From an uncultured Candidatus Actinomarina sp. (GTDB lineage: Bacteria; Actinomycetota; Acidimicrobiia; Actinomarinales; Actinomarinaceae), in assembly GCA_902526825.1 (NCBI GenBank), contig CABZMN010000001.1, positions 71,819 to 135,818 of the forward strand: a stretch of 64,000 nt of DNA. Reading direction: 5' to 3'. Below, one piece after another: positions 49,686 through 59,757 of this stretch. Under the pieces are notes generated by a model, which ran no database searches, had not been told where the DNA came from, and worked only from the letters and a program-made list of their open reading frames with translations. The stretch's first letter is position 1; each line of letters begins with the position of its first letter. The translations under genes were made by a program, and so were the position numbers.

Positions 49686-50074
49686 TAACTAGAAGACAAT
49701 CTTGTTACAACCATAATGCATTTGTCATCTATGTAACTTTTTTTGTTAATTTTTAAGAATTCTGAAATTTCATCACTTTCTGCACCTGGTTGGTACCAAA
49801 AATTGTCATACCCATTCTCAACCAAATCTCTTGTAACAACTAATCCTTCATCTGGAGGTATTACAAAATTGATTATCGAGGGGATTTCTTCAATCATTTC
49901 TACACTTTTATATGTTTTAAGTCCTTCAATTTCTTTTTCTTTGTTATTAACCGGATAAACAGTGTATCCCTTTTTTGTTAAATCTAATAAAATTTTATTT
50001 CCATATTTTCTAGGATCATTTGATGATCCAATGAGAGCAATAGAGTTACTTTTATTCTTTAAAGATTCAATCAA
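49682..50074 (-). CDS. CoA-binding domain protein
   Basis: ORF; IALIGSSNDPRKYGNKILLDLTKKGYTVYPVNNKE. Confidence 0.83.
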   Translation of the reverse strand: MIESLKNKSNSIALIGSSNDPRKYGNKILLDLTKKGYTVYPVNNKEKEIEGLKTYKSVEMIEEIPSIINFVIPPDEGLVVTRDLVENGYDNFWYQPGAESDEISEFLKINKKSYIDDKCIMVVTRLSSSY

Positions 50075-51865
50075 TTAGAAATTATCAGCCTTCATGGCAT
50101 AAAGATCATCTTTACCTGCTGTAACAGCTGAAGCATAACCAGATGTCAATGGAAGTAGTTGTTCCATATAAAATTTTGAAAGGGTTAATTTATCGGTATA
50201 AAACTCATCTTTAGTTTCTTTAAATTTTTTGTTTGCCAAAATAGCAGCTTTACCCATATAGTATCCACCAAGAACTTGTCCAAACATTTTCAAATAAGGT
50301 GTAGCAGCAGCACTTGCGTCAACAAGTTCTCCTTCTAACATTCTTCCACCAAGCCACAATGTAACCTCGGATAATGTAGCGACTTCTTTTTCAAGCTTTT
50401 CTGCCATAGATGCAATTACTTCATCATCTTTCTTCATTTCCTCTATAAGTTCATTTACATCACCCAATAATCTTTGCATTGCTTGACCATTGTCTAATGG
50501 GAGTTTTCTAAACATTAAATCTAAGGCTTGAATTCCATTTGTTCCTTCATAAATTGGTGCAATTCTTGAATCCCTCAGATATTGAGCTACTCCAGTCTCT
50601 TCCACATAACCCATTCCACCATAAACTTGTATAGCCATAGAAGAAAGTTCAACTCCTAAATCTGATATCCATGCTTTAGTAATTGGAGTCAAGATTCCAC
50701 ATCTTTCTTCACCAAAAGCCTTCATTTCCTCATCTTCTGCAAAGTATTCTACATCTAGCATTAATTGATTGTCATACATCATATATCTCATTGCATCAAC
50801 GTATGATTTAATTGTCATAAGCATTCTTCTAACATCTGCATGATCAATAATTGTTGAGTTTTTAGCATCCTCTTTTGACATTCCAACAGGGCGACCTTGG
50901 ACTCTATCCCTAGCATATTGGGCAGCACCCTGTAGAGATCCTGATGCGCAAGCAAGACCTTGTCCACCTACCCATACTCTTGCCTCATTCATCATTGTGA
51001 ACATGTAGTTAAGTCCTCTGTTTTCCTCTCCAACTAAATACCCAACTGACTCGTTATATTCCATAACACATGTTGGACTTGCGTGAATACCTAATTTTTC
51101 CTCGATAGAGTTACATGTGACATTGTTGCTTTCTCCAGAAGAGCCATCATCATTGACCATCATTTTTGGAACTATAAACATAGAAATACCTTTTGTTCCT
51201 TCAGGTGAACCAGGTACTTTTGCAAGTACTAAATGAATGATGTTGTCAGTCATATCATGTTCTCCAAAAGTAATCCAAACTTTTGTTCCAGTTATTTTAT
51301 AAGTTCCATCATCTTGAGGCTCTGCTTTTGTAGTGATCGTTCCAAGATCAGATCCTGATTGTGGCTCACTAAGGTTCATAGTTCCTGTCCACTCACCTGA
51401 AACTAATTTAGGTAAAAACTTTTCTTTTTGTTCTTCACTCCCATGAAAATTAATTGCTGAAATTGCTCCGGCACTTAAACCTGGTGCCAGTCCAAAAGCG
51501 AGATTTGCACTACTTAAAATTTCAAGAGTTCCTCCGGAGAGTGCAATTGGCATTCCTCCTCCACCAATTTCTGATGGTAACGAAATCGAAGCCCACCCAG
51601 CTTCGGCAAATCTTTTATAAGCGTCGACAAATTCAGATGGCATCGATACTTTTCCATTGTCAATAGTTGCCCCTTGTTGGTCACCAATTGCATTTATTGG
51701 TGCCAAAACTTCTTCTGCAAATTTTGCACATTCTTCCATAGTTGGAATGACAATATCCTCAGTGAAGTCACTAAATGCTGGTATTTTACCAATAACGTCA
51801 TAAGTGTCTACTACTTCGTATCCAAACACTATATCTTTAATTGGGGCCTTGTATGCGACAGCCAT
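50075..51865 (-). CDS. acyl-CoA dehydrogenase
   Basis: ORF; MNLSEPQSGSDLG, ITGTKVWITFGEHD, RIAPIYEGTNGIQALDL. Confidence 0.93.
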   Translation of the reverse strand: MAVAYKAPIKDIVFGYEVVDTYDVIGKIPAFSDFTEDIVIPTMEECAKFAEEVLAPINAIGDQQGATIDNGKVSMPSEFVDAYKRFAEAGWASISLPSEIGGGGMPIALSGGTLEILSSANLAFGLAPGLSAGAISAINFHGSEEQKEKFLPKLVSGEWTGTMNLSEPQSGSDLGTITTKAEPQDDGTYKITGTKVWITFGEHDMTDNIIHLVLAKVPGSPEGTKGISMFIVPKMMVNDDGSSGESNNVTCNSIEEKLGIHASPTCVMEYNESVGYLVGEENRGLNYMFTMMNEARVWVGGQGLACASGSLQGAAQYARDRVQGRPVGMSKEDAKNSTIIDHADVRRMLMTIKSYVDAMRYMMYDNQLMLDVEYFAEDEEMKAFGEERCGILTPITKAWISDLGVELSSMAIQVYGGMGYVEETGVAQYLRDSRIAPIYEGTNGIQALDLMFRKLPLDNGQAMQRLLGDVNELIEEMKKDDEVIASMAEKLEKEVATLSEVTLWLGGRMLEGELVDASAAATPYLKMFGQVLGGYYMGKAAILANKKFKETKDEFYTDKLTLSKFYMEQLLPLTSGYASAVTAGKDDLYAMKADNF

Positions 51866-51904
51866 ATTCTATTTTAAACGTAAAGTATCAAAATTATAAA
51901 ATTC

Positions 51905-52750
51905 TCAGCGCGGTTTTATTTCAATTAATTCTGAGACTTCTTTTATTTTCTCCATGGTGGGAAGTTCATTAGTTCCAGCAACAATTGCTCCTGATGCACA
52001 CGCACCTTTAACATTCTCAATTAAGTTTTCTACACCAAATGCACCAATGTACGCAGCAGTTGCATCTCCAGCCCCAGTTGAATTTATAGTTTTGAAATCT
52101 GGTGGTGTAATTTCTAAAACCCCATCTTTACTAATCAACCTTGCAGGAAGATTTGATGATGTTAAAAGTATCCAATCAACGTATTCTTCATTTATTAATC
52201 TGTTTGCTTCAATCACATCAATTTCATCTTTACTTACAACTAAAAAATTAATTCTGTAAGTAATTTCTTCTTGGTAGCCTGCTTGAGTAATAAAAATATC
52301 ATGGCTTATACTTTCTAAATCTTGTTTTATAAACGGAATCGAATACCTATCCACAATCAATGAGTCAAATTTTTTAACTTCTTTCAAATTATTCCACTTA
52401 CAAAAGTTATAACCCGAGGAAATTATTGTCCTTTCACCCTTTTTATCTACATAAATCGAACAAGTTGGTGTATCGTGATTTTCAAAAATTATATTTTCAT
52501 AGTTTATGTTTGAATTCTCAAAATGTTTGATCATGTATTTACCAAACTCATCACTACCTATACTATTTCCTGCGACTCCAACATTAAGACCCCAGTTGGA
52601 TATATTTTCTGCACAATTCGTAGCTGTACCTCCTGCTCTGATTAAGTATTTGTTACTTCTTATATCTCCACCTAAATCTGGAAGTTCATCGATGAAATAT
52701 ATAAAATCAGGATTCAGAGTGCCAAAACTCAATATATTATTAAATGACAT
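51905..52750 (-). CDS. PfkB-family sugar kinase
   Basis: ORF; RAGGTATNCAENISNWGLNVGVAGNSIGSDEFG, NSTGAGDATAAYIGA. Confidence 0.87.
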   Translation of the reverse strand: MSFNNILSFGTLNPDFIYFIDELPDLGGDIRSNKYLIRAGGTATNCAENISNWGLNVGVAGNSIGSDEFGKYMIKHFENSNINYENIIFENHDTPTCSIYVDKKGERTIISSGYNFCKWNNLKEVKKFDSLIVDRYSIPFIKQDLESISHDIFITQAGYQEEITYRINFLVVSKDEIDVIEANRLINEEYVDWILLTSSNLPARLISKDGVLEITPPDFKTINSTGAGDATAAYIGAFGVENLIENVKGACASGAIVAGTNELPTMEKIKEVSELIEIKPR

Positions 52751-52811
52751 AGTTACTATTCTATGCTTTAAAAATTTATCATATAAGCCGAATTTTGCTT
52801 AAATATTAATC

Positions 52812-53219
52812 ATGAACGTAAAAATATTAAATGCAAAAATTGATGAGTTTGTATCAAACACGATGAGTTTTTTAAACAACATCCAAGTTTATCATTGGCA
52901 AACACAGTCTTATTCAGAACATGAAGCATTGGGCGAATACTATGAAACCCTTACTCAATTAAATGATAAGCTTGTCGAGTCATGGCAGGGAAACCAAAAC
53001 ACCAGACTGAGGTTTAGTGAAGGTCCTTACTCAATTGAAAACTATTTTTCAAAAGAAGAAACTAAAAATAAAATTGTTGAGTTTAAAGAAAAGGTAACTA
53101 CAGTTTCAGGATTTGTATCTGAATTAAATGAGACAAATCAGTTTGATGATATTGAAAATATTCTTGAAGAAATATCAGAAGTCAACAGTCAAACTCTTTA
53201 TCTTTTAAGTTTGAGTTAG
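52812..53219 (+). CDS. DUF5856-like ferritin-fold protein
   Basis: ORF; NNIQVYHWQTQSYSEHEALGEYYETLTQLNDKLVESWQG. Confidence 0.55.
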   Translation: MNVKILNAKIDEFVSNTMSFLNNIQVYHWQTQSYSEHEALGEYYETLTQLNDKLVESWQGNQNTRLRFSEGPYSIENYFSKEETKNKIVEFKEKVTTVSGFVSELNETNQFDDIENILEEISEVNSQTLYLLSLS

Positions 53220-53268
53220 TCCAACATCTGAATATTCTGTATTTAGAAAACAAATTAGAAAAGTACAA

Positions 53269-53634
53269 ATGAAAGTAGCTTATGTTTTAAATACACCTAA
53301 CGCTGCAAATTATAAAGTTGGAGAAATGATACTTCCTCAACTTGAAAGTGATAGTCACGGTGTTGATGTTGTAGGAATTTTCTTTTTTGATGATAATACG
53401 ATGCTTCTTCAAAAAGGAAACCCTAAAGGCGAAAGACTTGCAAAAATTGCTGCAGAAAAAGGCATGCTCTTAATGATGTGTGACCAATGTGCAAATCAAA
53501 GAGGTTTAGCTTCTGAAAACAGCGATGGTGGTTATTCACCTGAAGGTACAGTTGATGGAGTAGCAGTTGGTTGTTTTCCAGATCTTTATAGTGCATTATC
53601 AGGTAATATGCCTGATCAGGTCATTTCACTTTAA
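53269..53634 (+). CDS. DsrE-like protein
   Basis: ORF; MKVAYVLNTPNAANYKVGEMILPQL, MCDQCANQRGL. Confidence 0.65.
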   Translation: MKVAYVLNTPNAANYKVGEMILPQLESDSHGVDVVGIFFFDDNTMLLQKGNPKGERLAKIAAEKGMLLMMCDQCANQRGLASENSDGGYSPEGTVDGVAVGCFPDLYSALSGNMPDQVISL

Positions 53635-53687
53635 CCTAAGAATTACTTAAGACAAATTACCACTACAAATCGTAATTTGTTTAGGTT
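53633..53687. terminator. nested inverted repeat, possible terminator
   Basis: Outer AACCTAA/TTAGGTT, inner perfect ACAAATTAC (53652-53660)/GTAATTTGT (53672-53680), between convergent genes. Confidence 0.45.
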
Positions 53688-53763
53688 TTCGATTATTGAA
53701 AATAAACAATTTTTTCACTCACTGAATTTAAAGGATGAAAGAATTAATAGATTTTTGTTGTGA

Positions 53764-54612
53764 TTAAGCTTGTAGCCAGTCTTCAGGATTATCATCAACA
53801 AAAAAATCTGAAACTAAAGTTGCGTCTGGATCTACTGCATATTGATCAAAATCTGTGATACCTTCTTCTTCAAGAACATCTTGGTCTAAAAAGAAATTTC
53901 CGGTGCATGATGATGAATCTCTCTTTAAGACGGCGTATGCAGCATCAGCATATATAGAGGGTTTTCTTGATCCTTTGACAAGTTCTGCCCCAATTACATT
54001 CCTTACAGCAGCTGTATCTAATGAAGTTCTTGGCCATAGACAATTTGATGCGATTCCAAATTTACCAAGTTCTTCTGCTAATCCATGAGCTATCAATGTC
54101 ATACCGTATTTTGCAGTTGTGTAAGCTAATGTCATTCCAAACCATTTTCTATCGAAGTTCAAAGGCGGGGAAAGTGTAAGGATGTGTGGGTTTTTTCCAT
54201 TTTTTAAATGAGGAATTGTTTTTTGACTTAACAAGAATGTCCCTCTTACATTAATTCCATGCATTAAGTCATATCTTTTCATTGGAGTATTTACTGTATC
54301 AGTGAGATGAATGGCACTTGCATTATTTACACAAATATCTATTCCACCAAACTTTTTAACAGCTTCATTGACGGCGCTTTCTACTTGTTCTTCAAATCTT
54401 ATATCACAAACGATAGGCAAAGCATTCCCACCAACTGATTCAATCTCTTCTGCGGCTGTATAAATTGTTCCAGGAAGCGTAGGATGAGGCTCGGTTGTTT
54501 TTGCGAGTATAGCAATGTTTGCTCCATCTTTACCAAGTGCTTTTGCTATTTCAAGGCCAACACCTCTTGACCCTCCACTCATAATTATTGTTTTATCTTT
54601 AAAAAATGACAT
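53764..54612 (-). CDS. short-chain dehydrogenase/reductase
   Basis: ORF; IIMSGGSRGVGLEIAKAL, CVNNASAI, YTTAKYGMTLIAHGLAEEL. Confidence 0.88.
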   Translation of the reverse strand: MSFFKDKTIIMSGGSRGVGLEIAKALGKDGANIAILAKTTEPHPTLPGTIYTAAEEIESVGGNALPIVCDIRFEEQVESAVNEAVKKFGGIDICVNNASAIHLTDTVNTPMKRYDLMHGINVRGTFLLSQKTIPHLKNGKNPHILTLSPPLNFDRKWFGMTLAYTTAKYGMTLIAHGLAEELGKFGIASNCLWPRTSLDTAAVRNVIGAELVKGSRKPSIYADAAYAVLKRDSSSCTGNFFLDQDVLEEEGITDFDQYAVDPDATLVSDFFVDDNPEDWLQA

Positions 54613-54615
54613 AAT

Positions 54616-56187
54616 CTAATCTATTAAATTATAAGCTGATAAAGTCAAAAATTCTTCGAAATTCTCATCAAAAATAAGATCACTAAACACCTCTACTGCT
54701 TCATTTAGCATTTCTGAATTTTCCTGAATTTCTTTTATTTTATTTACTTCGTCATTAATTAATTCACTTATAAAACCTTTATTAATCATATTATCTGATT
54801 CAGTCACTGCTTTATTATTTAGCCATTGCCATAATTGTGATCTTGAAATCTCAGCTGTAGCAGCATCCTCCATGAGATTAAATAATGCAGCTGCTCCTTG
54901 TCCTAGAAGCCATGATTGGATATACAAGATGCCTACACGTATGTTTGTTCTTATCCCTTCTTCGGTAATTGTTGAATTGGGAATGTTAAAATCTTGGAGC
55001 ATCTCTTCAGATATAATTGGTTCGTTAGGTACATAGTCAATTTGGTTTTCTTTTGTACCTAAGGAACTTTGGAACACATCTTTACATACTTTTACTAAAT
55101 CTGGATGAGCTACCCAAGAACCATCAAACCCCATAGAAACTTCTCGCTCTTTATCTTTCTTAACATTTTCTAATGCTTTCTCAGTAACATCTATATCTCT
55201 TCTATTTGGAATAAATGCAGACATACCTCCTATTGCATGAGCTCCTCTTTTGTGACAACTTTGTACGAGCAGTTCAGTATATGCTTTCATAAATGGAACA
55301 GTCATGGTAATTTGTGATCTATCTGGAAAATTGATTTCTTCTAGGTCCCTATGTTTTTTTATTGCACTAAAAATATAATCCCATCTGCCTGCATTCATAC
55401 CAAGAGAGTGCTCTTTTAAAGAATAAAGCATCTCTTCAATTTCAAATGAAGCAGAAATTGTTTCAAGGAGAACAGTAGCTCTAATTGTTCCTCTGGGTAA
55501 ATCTAATTCATCTTCAGAAAAAGAAAATATGTCATCCCAGAGTTGTGATTCTTTGCTATTTTCAAGCTTTGGTATATAGAAATAGGTACCAATGCCGTTA
55601 TCTAATCTTAATTTTGCATTATGAAATGTATATAGAGCAAAATCTAAAAATGCTCCTGAAATTGGTAACTCATTTATCAATACATTTTTCTCATCAAGGT
55701 GTAAACCTCTTGGCCTTACAAAAAGGCTTGTATTACTTTCTGAATCTAGGGTGTATGTTTTTTTGTTTTTTGGATCAACAAATTCAAGTTTCTTCAAATT
55801 TGCATCAAGTAAATTTATTTGACCATTCATTATGTTGCTCCAGGTAGGTGAAGTTGAATCTTCAAAATCTGCCATGAATACATCGGCACCAGAATTTAAG
55901 GCATTTATTATCATTTTTCTATCAACTGGACCAGTAATTTCAACGTTCCTATTTGCTACATCTTTTGGAGGTGGAGTAACTTTCCAGTCACCCTCTCTTA
56001 TTTTTTTATCTTTTGGAAAAGAGAGTTTAGTACCTGATGAAATTGCATTTTGTATTTTTTTTCTATTCTCTAAAATTTCTTGACGACTGATTTCAAAATT
56101 TGAGCAAATTTTTTCTAAAAAATTTATTGCATCATTAGATAATACTGATTGGTAATCATTTTTTTTATTTGATTGGATTTCAATCAT
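54616..56187 (-). CDS. aceB: malate synthase A
   Basis: ORF; GPVDRKMIINALNSGADVFMADFEDSTSPTWSN, GMNAGRWDYIFSAIKK. Confidence 0.95.
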   Translation of the reverse strand: MIEIQSNKKNDYQSVLSNDAINFLEKICSNFEISRQEILENRKKIQNAISSGTKLSFPKDKKIREGDWKVTPPPKDVANRNVEITGPVDRKMIINALNSGADVFMADFEDSTSPTWSNIMNGQINLLDANLKKLEFVDPKNKKTYTLDSESNTSLFVRPRGLHLDEKNVLINELPISGAFLDFALYTFHNAKLRLDNGIGTYFYIPKLENSKESQLWDDIFSFSEDELDLPRGTIRATVLLETISASFEIEEMLYSLKEHSLGMNAGRWDYIFSAIKKHRDLEEINFPDRSQITMTVPFMKAYTELLVQSCHKRGAHAIGGMSAFIPNRRDIDVTEKALENVKKDKEREVSMGFDGSWVAHPDLVKVCKDVFQSSLGTKENQIDYVPNEPIISEEMLQDFNIPNSTITEEGIRTNIRVGILYIQSWLLGQGAAALFNLMEDAATAEISRSQLWQWLNNKAVTESDNMINKGFISELINDEVNKIKEIQENSEMLNEAVEVFSDLIFDENFEEFLTLSAYNLID

Positions 56188-57473
56188 TAAAACTGTTCTT
56201 CTTCGGTAGAACCTTCTAGTGCTAGTGTGGAGGCATCGCCACCTGAAATTATTGTTGATACTTTGTCAAAGTAACCGGCTCCAACTTCTCTCTGATGCTT
56301 AACAGAGGTAAACCCTTTTTCTTCAAGTGAAAACTCTTTTTCTTGAAGTTCGACATAAGATGACATATTTCCACCCTTATAGTTTGTAGCTAATTCAAAC
56401 ATTGAAGTATTGAGGGTATGAAAACCTGCCAATGTTATGAATTGAAATTTATATCCAAATGAATTTAGCTGTTCTTGGAATGTTTCAATTTCCTTTTCAT
56501 TTAGTGAAGCTTTCCAATTAAATGATGGAGAACAATTATAAGCCATAAGCTTATTTGGATATTTTTCACGGACAGCTTCTGCAAAATCTTTTGCAAAGCC
56601 TAGATCTGGTTTAGATGTTTCACACCAAACTAAGTCTGAATAAGGAGCATAAGATAATGCTCTTGAAATAGCTGCTTCAGGTCCGTTATTTACTCTGTAA
56701 AATCCTTCAGCGGTTCTCTCTCCAGTTACAAACTTTGAATCAATTTCATCGATATCACTGGTAAGTAAATTTGCACCCAGAGCGTCAGTTCTTGCAATTA
56801 TAACAAGTGGAACTCCAAGTGTATCAGCTGCAAGCCTTGCAGAGGTTAATGTTCGGATATGTTGGCTTGTCGGAACAAGAACTTTTCCTCCCATATGGCC
56901 ACATTTTTTTTCAGCAGCAAGTTGATCTTCAAAATGAACTGCAGCAACTCCAGCCTCTATGAATTTTTTCGTAAGTTCAAAAACATTCAATGCTCCTCCA
57001 AATCCTGCTTCTCCGTCAGCAACAATTGGAATAATATAGTTTGTCGACTCAACTCCATCGGTTTTATCTACCTGCTCAGCTCTTAAAAGTGCATTATTTA
57101 TTTTTTTTGCAAGGTTAGGCGCACTGTTACTTGGGTATAGAGATTGGTCAGGATATGTCGTATCTCCAAGGTTTGAGTCTGCAGCTACCTGCCAACCACT
57201 TAAATAAATAGCCTCAAGGCCAGCCTTCGCCATTTGTACTGCCTGGTTACCTGACAAAGCACCTAAGGCTGAAATCCATTCTTTTTCTCGATTTAGTAAG
57301 TTCCACAAGTTTGAAGAGCCATTTTGTGAAAGAGAATACTCTATATGTATTGAGTTTCTTAAAGAAACAACATCTTCTGCTGAATAGTTTCTTTCAGTAT
57401 CTTTCCATCTAGGGTTAGATTCCCATTCTTTAGCCAATAAAGCGGCATCTAAGTGATCTTTATTCTCCATCAT
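56187..57473 (-). CDS. aceA: isocitrate lyase
   Basis: [50 protein letters not shown]. Confidence 0.97.
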   Translation of the reverse strand: MMENKDHLDAALLAKEWESNPRWKDTERNYSAEDVVSLRNSIHIEYSLSQNGSSNLWNLLNREKEWISALGALSGNQAVQMAKAGLEAIYLSGWQVAADSNLGDTTYPDQSLYPSNSAPNLAKKINNALLRAEQVDKTDGVESTNYIIPIVADGEAGFGGALNVFELTKKFIEAGVAAVHFEDQLAAEKKCGHMGGKVLVPTSQHIRTLTSARLAADTLGVPLVIIARTDALGANLLTSDIDEIDSKFVTGERTAEGFYRVNNGPEAAISRALSYAPYSDLVWCETSKPDLGFAKDFAEAVREKYPNKLMAYNCSPSFNWKASLNEKEIETFQEQLNSFGYKFQFITLAGFHTLNTSMFELATNYKGGNMSSYVELQEKEFSLEEKGFTSVKHQREVGAGYFDKVSTIISGGDASTLALEGSTEEEQF

Positions 57474-57684
57474 AAAAACTTTCGTAAATGTCGTCTTTTG
57501 TTTGTTTTAATTTTTTTGCAACATTTCGATAAGTTCGTATAAATCCAATTTTTTTCAAAAAGTTGTAAGGAGCTCTGAAGATTTTATCTTCAAAAGAAAG
57601 AAAATTATTCACGAATTTAGATGATTTTTTTTCATCATCTTTTTCATAATATTCTTCATCATAAAACGTGTTTTCGTCAATCAT
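57460..57684 (-). CDS. small hypothetical protein ahead of aceA
   Basis: ORF 74 aa; GAAAGGAAAAAA before ATG; overlaps the aceA start. Confidence 0.6.
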   Translation of the reverse strand: MIDENTFYDEEYYEKDDEKKSSKFVNNFLSFEDKIFRAPYNFLKKIGFIRTYRNVAKKLKQTKDDIYESFYDGE

Positions 57685-57705
57685 TTTTTTCCTTTCAAAA
57701 AAAAT

Positions 57706-57722
57706 CCGGGCAATCTGCCCGG
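57706..57722 (-). terminator. strong intrinsic terminator / possible attenuator
   Basis: Minus strand CCGGGCA-GAT-TGCCCGG followed by A and T8 (plus-strand A run 57697-57704). Confidence 0.85.
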
Positions 57723-57735
57723 TCTATCAAACGCA

Positions 57736-57780
57736 TGCGACAGGGCTATCTATATGTAGATCACCACCACTTTTGCCGCA
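57736..57780 (-). ncRNA. candidate structured leader RNA
   Basis: Minus strand UGCGGCA (57780-57774) pairs with UGUCGCA (57742-57736); nested AUCUA-CAUA-UAGAU hairpin. Confidence 0.45.
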
Positions 57781-57844
57781 TTTAATTTAAACATGAGAAT
57801 AATATAGCAGTCCTTTTGCAATAATGTATTACATTTTTGTTAAA

Positions 57845-58963
57845 TTAATTTTGGCTAGCTGCCACACTAGCAATTATTACAGTTAGTGTAATAACACCTG
57901 CTGCAGCGATAAGCACCTCGTTTCTAGTAATTTTAATTTTTGGTGCAGAACTCATTACAGAAGCAAACAATAAAATTGCTGCAGATATTATTAGTGCAAA
58001 TAAGGGTGCATAATCGTGAAAATTAATAAAAACTTGAGAAATTAATACTGATATTACACCGCCAAATAAAATTGCCCCTAATGGAATTACAATAGATCCA
58101 GTTACTCTATTTCTAATTACATTTGCCTCTTTCAGCTCATATATGTCTAAACCTTTAGGTATACCAAGGACCATCACGATTGAAGCAATTATTGCTTGAG
58201 AGATAGTTGAAAACAATACAATCCTCCAAAAAGATCCAATTACTGGAATTAGATAAGTCGTAACATCGTCTTCAAGTATTGCTTCTATAGTTACCCCGAT
58301 ATTTGAAGTTATTACAAATCCAATTGAAGAACCAAATATTAAACCAAGGCCAACTCCAAGAAATAACGACTCCCTATCGTTTGTAAGAATTCCAAAACCC
58401 TCATAATTTTTTTCGAGAATTTTTTTTAAGTTTATTGAACTTATTACAGCAAAGAAAGTTGTAGTTAGAGCAATATTCAAAATGTACTGAGTAGGGGTAT
58501 AGTTTGCAATTAAATTTAGAGTTTCAGACTCTAGAATTAGACCTTCATAAAGATATGAACTTACGATAAATGCCTGAATAAATCCAGCAACGATTCCAAA
58601 AACTGTTCCATACTGTAAAGCTCTAAAAATTTTCATTGAGAGTTGAGCTGGTGGAGGAATATCTTCATTAACATAACTAAGTACCGTTTCTACTGGAGCC
58701 TCTTCTACAACCGTTTCTACTGGAGCCTCTTTTTCAACCGTTTCTACTGGAGCCTCTTCTACAACTGTTTCTACTGGAGCCTCTTCTACAACTGTTTCTA
58801 CTGGAGCAGAACTCACTGCTGGAGCTTCTCCGCTGGACCAACTTGCGAGAATTGCGTTAACATCAACTCCATTAGCTTCCGCTCTAGCTTGTGCTGAACG
58901 AGAAACTAATTCTTGAGGTACACCTGTATCTGTACTTATTTGTTCTACTAATTTTTCGTCCAT
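57845..58963 (-). CDS. polytopic membrane protein with PVETVVEEA repeat linker
   Basis: ORF; N-terminal VEQISTDTGVPQELVSRSAQARAEANGVDVNAILASWSS, repeat linker, then multiple TM segments. Confidence 0.7.
   Translation of the reverse strand: MDEKLVEQISTDTGVPQELVSRSAQARAEANGVDVNAILASWSSGEAPAVSSAPVETVVEEAPVETVVEEAPVETVEKEAPVETVVEEAPVETVLSYVNEDIPPPAQLSMKIFRALQYGTVFGIVAGFIQAFIVSSYLYEGLILESETLNLIANYTPTQYILNIALTTTFFAVISSINLKKILEKNYEGFGILTNDRESLFLGVGLGLIFGSSIGFVITSNIGVTIEAILEDDVTTYLIPVIGSFWRIVLFSTISQAIIASIVMVLGIPKGLDIYELKEANVIRNRVTGSIVIPLGAILFGGVISVLISQVFINFHDYAPLFALIISAAILLFASVMSSAPKIKITRNEVLIAAAGVITLTVIIASVAASQN
58684..58807 (-). repeat. 27-bp tandem repeat, about 4.5 copies, in frame
   Basis: TACTGGAGCCTCTTCTACAACCGTTTC and variants (plus strand) encode PVETVVEEA. 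Confidence 0.88.
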
Positions 58964-58979
58964 AGGATTTATTTAAATT

Positions 58980-59756
58980 TTAGTCTGATGAGACATTTCT
59001 AACCACGTCATCAAAGGTTTTTTCTGTTTTGTACCATCTCATCCAAATTGTTAATATTGATACCCAAAGAATTATTCCTCCACCTAATTTCAAAATTAAT
59101 CCACCAAGAACCTGATCATTCAAAGTAGAAATATTAAATATGTTATCAATACCAACATATGCTGAATATAGAGGTTCGGTACCAAATGCTAAGAAACTTG
59201 CAGGCACTGTCGGTAATAATGATTGTAAAAACAGGTATCCTATGCTTGCAGCCGAACTTAACCTTTTTACTTCATCGCTGAAACCAATAACCGGGACCCA
59301 CATGTTAAGTGATACAAGCAACATTATTGAATGTACAAAAAAATGAAATATATGATTAGTGACCATCAAGTTAACAACTGTACTCCAATGCATTCCTACC
59401 ATTACAAAATTAAATAAAAAGAAAGCAACCACAGGTTTACTAGTGATGTTAAGTAGATTTATAAAAGGTTTTATTGATATTATTTTTTTCTGTGAACTGT
59501 GTAGACCAAGAAGAAGCAATGGGGGAGAAACAAGTGCAAGTACAAGATGCTCAACAGAGTGAACTGAAAATAAATACTTTTCTCCAATATCATGTATTGG
59601 CCAGTCTGTAAAGAGCCAGAGAATAAACAAGCCAGAATACCAAAATTTTCTTTTTGGTTTTTTTAATTCATTGTTATCTGTTGTGTACTCAAAAAATATA
59701 ATAAGGGTGATTATTAGTGCCCATACGTCAAAATGAGGATGCCATTCAAGATTCAT
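58980..59756 (-). CDS. CtaG-like caa3 oxidase assembly factor
   Basis: ORF; HPHFDVWALIITLIIFFEY, HSVEHLVLALVSPPLLLLG; next to cox genes. Confidence 0.78.
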   Translation of the reverse strand: MNLEWHPHFDVWALIITLIIFFEYTTDNNELKKPKRKFWYSGLFILWLFTDWPIHDIGEKYLFSVHSVEHLVLALVSPPLLLLGLHSSQKKIISIKPFINLLNITSKPVVAFFLFNFVMVGMHWSTVVNLMVTNHIFHFFVHSIMLLVSLNMWVPVIGFSDEVKRLSSAASIGYLFLQSLLPTVPASFLAFGTEPLYSAYVGIDNIFNISTLNDQVLGGLILKLGGGIILWVSILTIWMRWYKTEKTFDDVVRNVSSD

Positions 59757-59757
59757 A

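Noticed and set aside
57736-57780. Assignment to a named riboswitch class
   Set aside because: No consensus core of a class I know could be matched by eye; left as an unnamed candidate
58684-58807. CRISPR-like repeat array
   Set aside because: 27-bp units are contiguous without spacers and encode an in-frame peptide repeat
58643-58897. ORF encoding FYWSLFYN repeats on the plus strand
   Set aside because: Antisense translation of the PVETVVEEA tandem repeat; low complexity, no family
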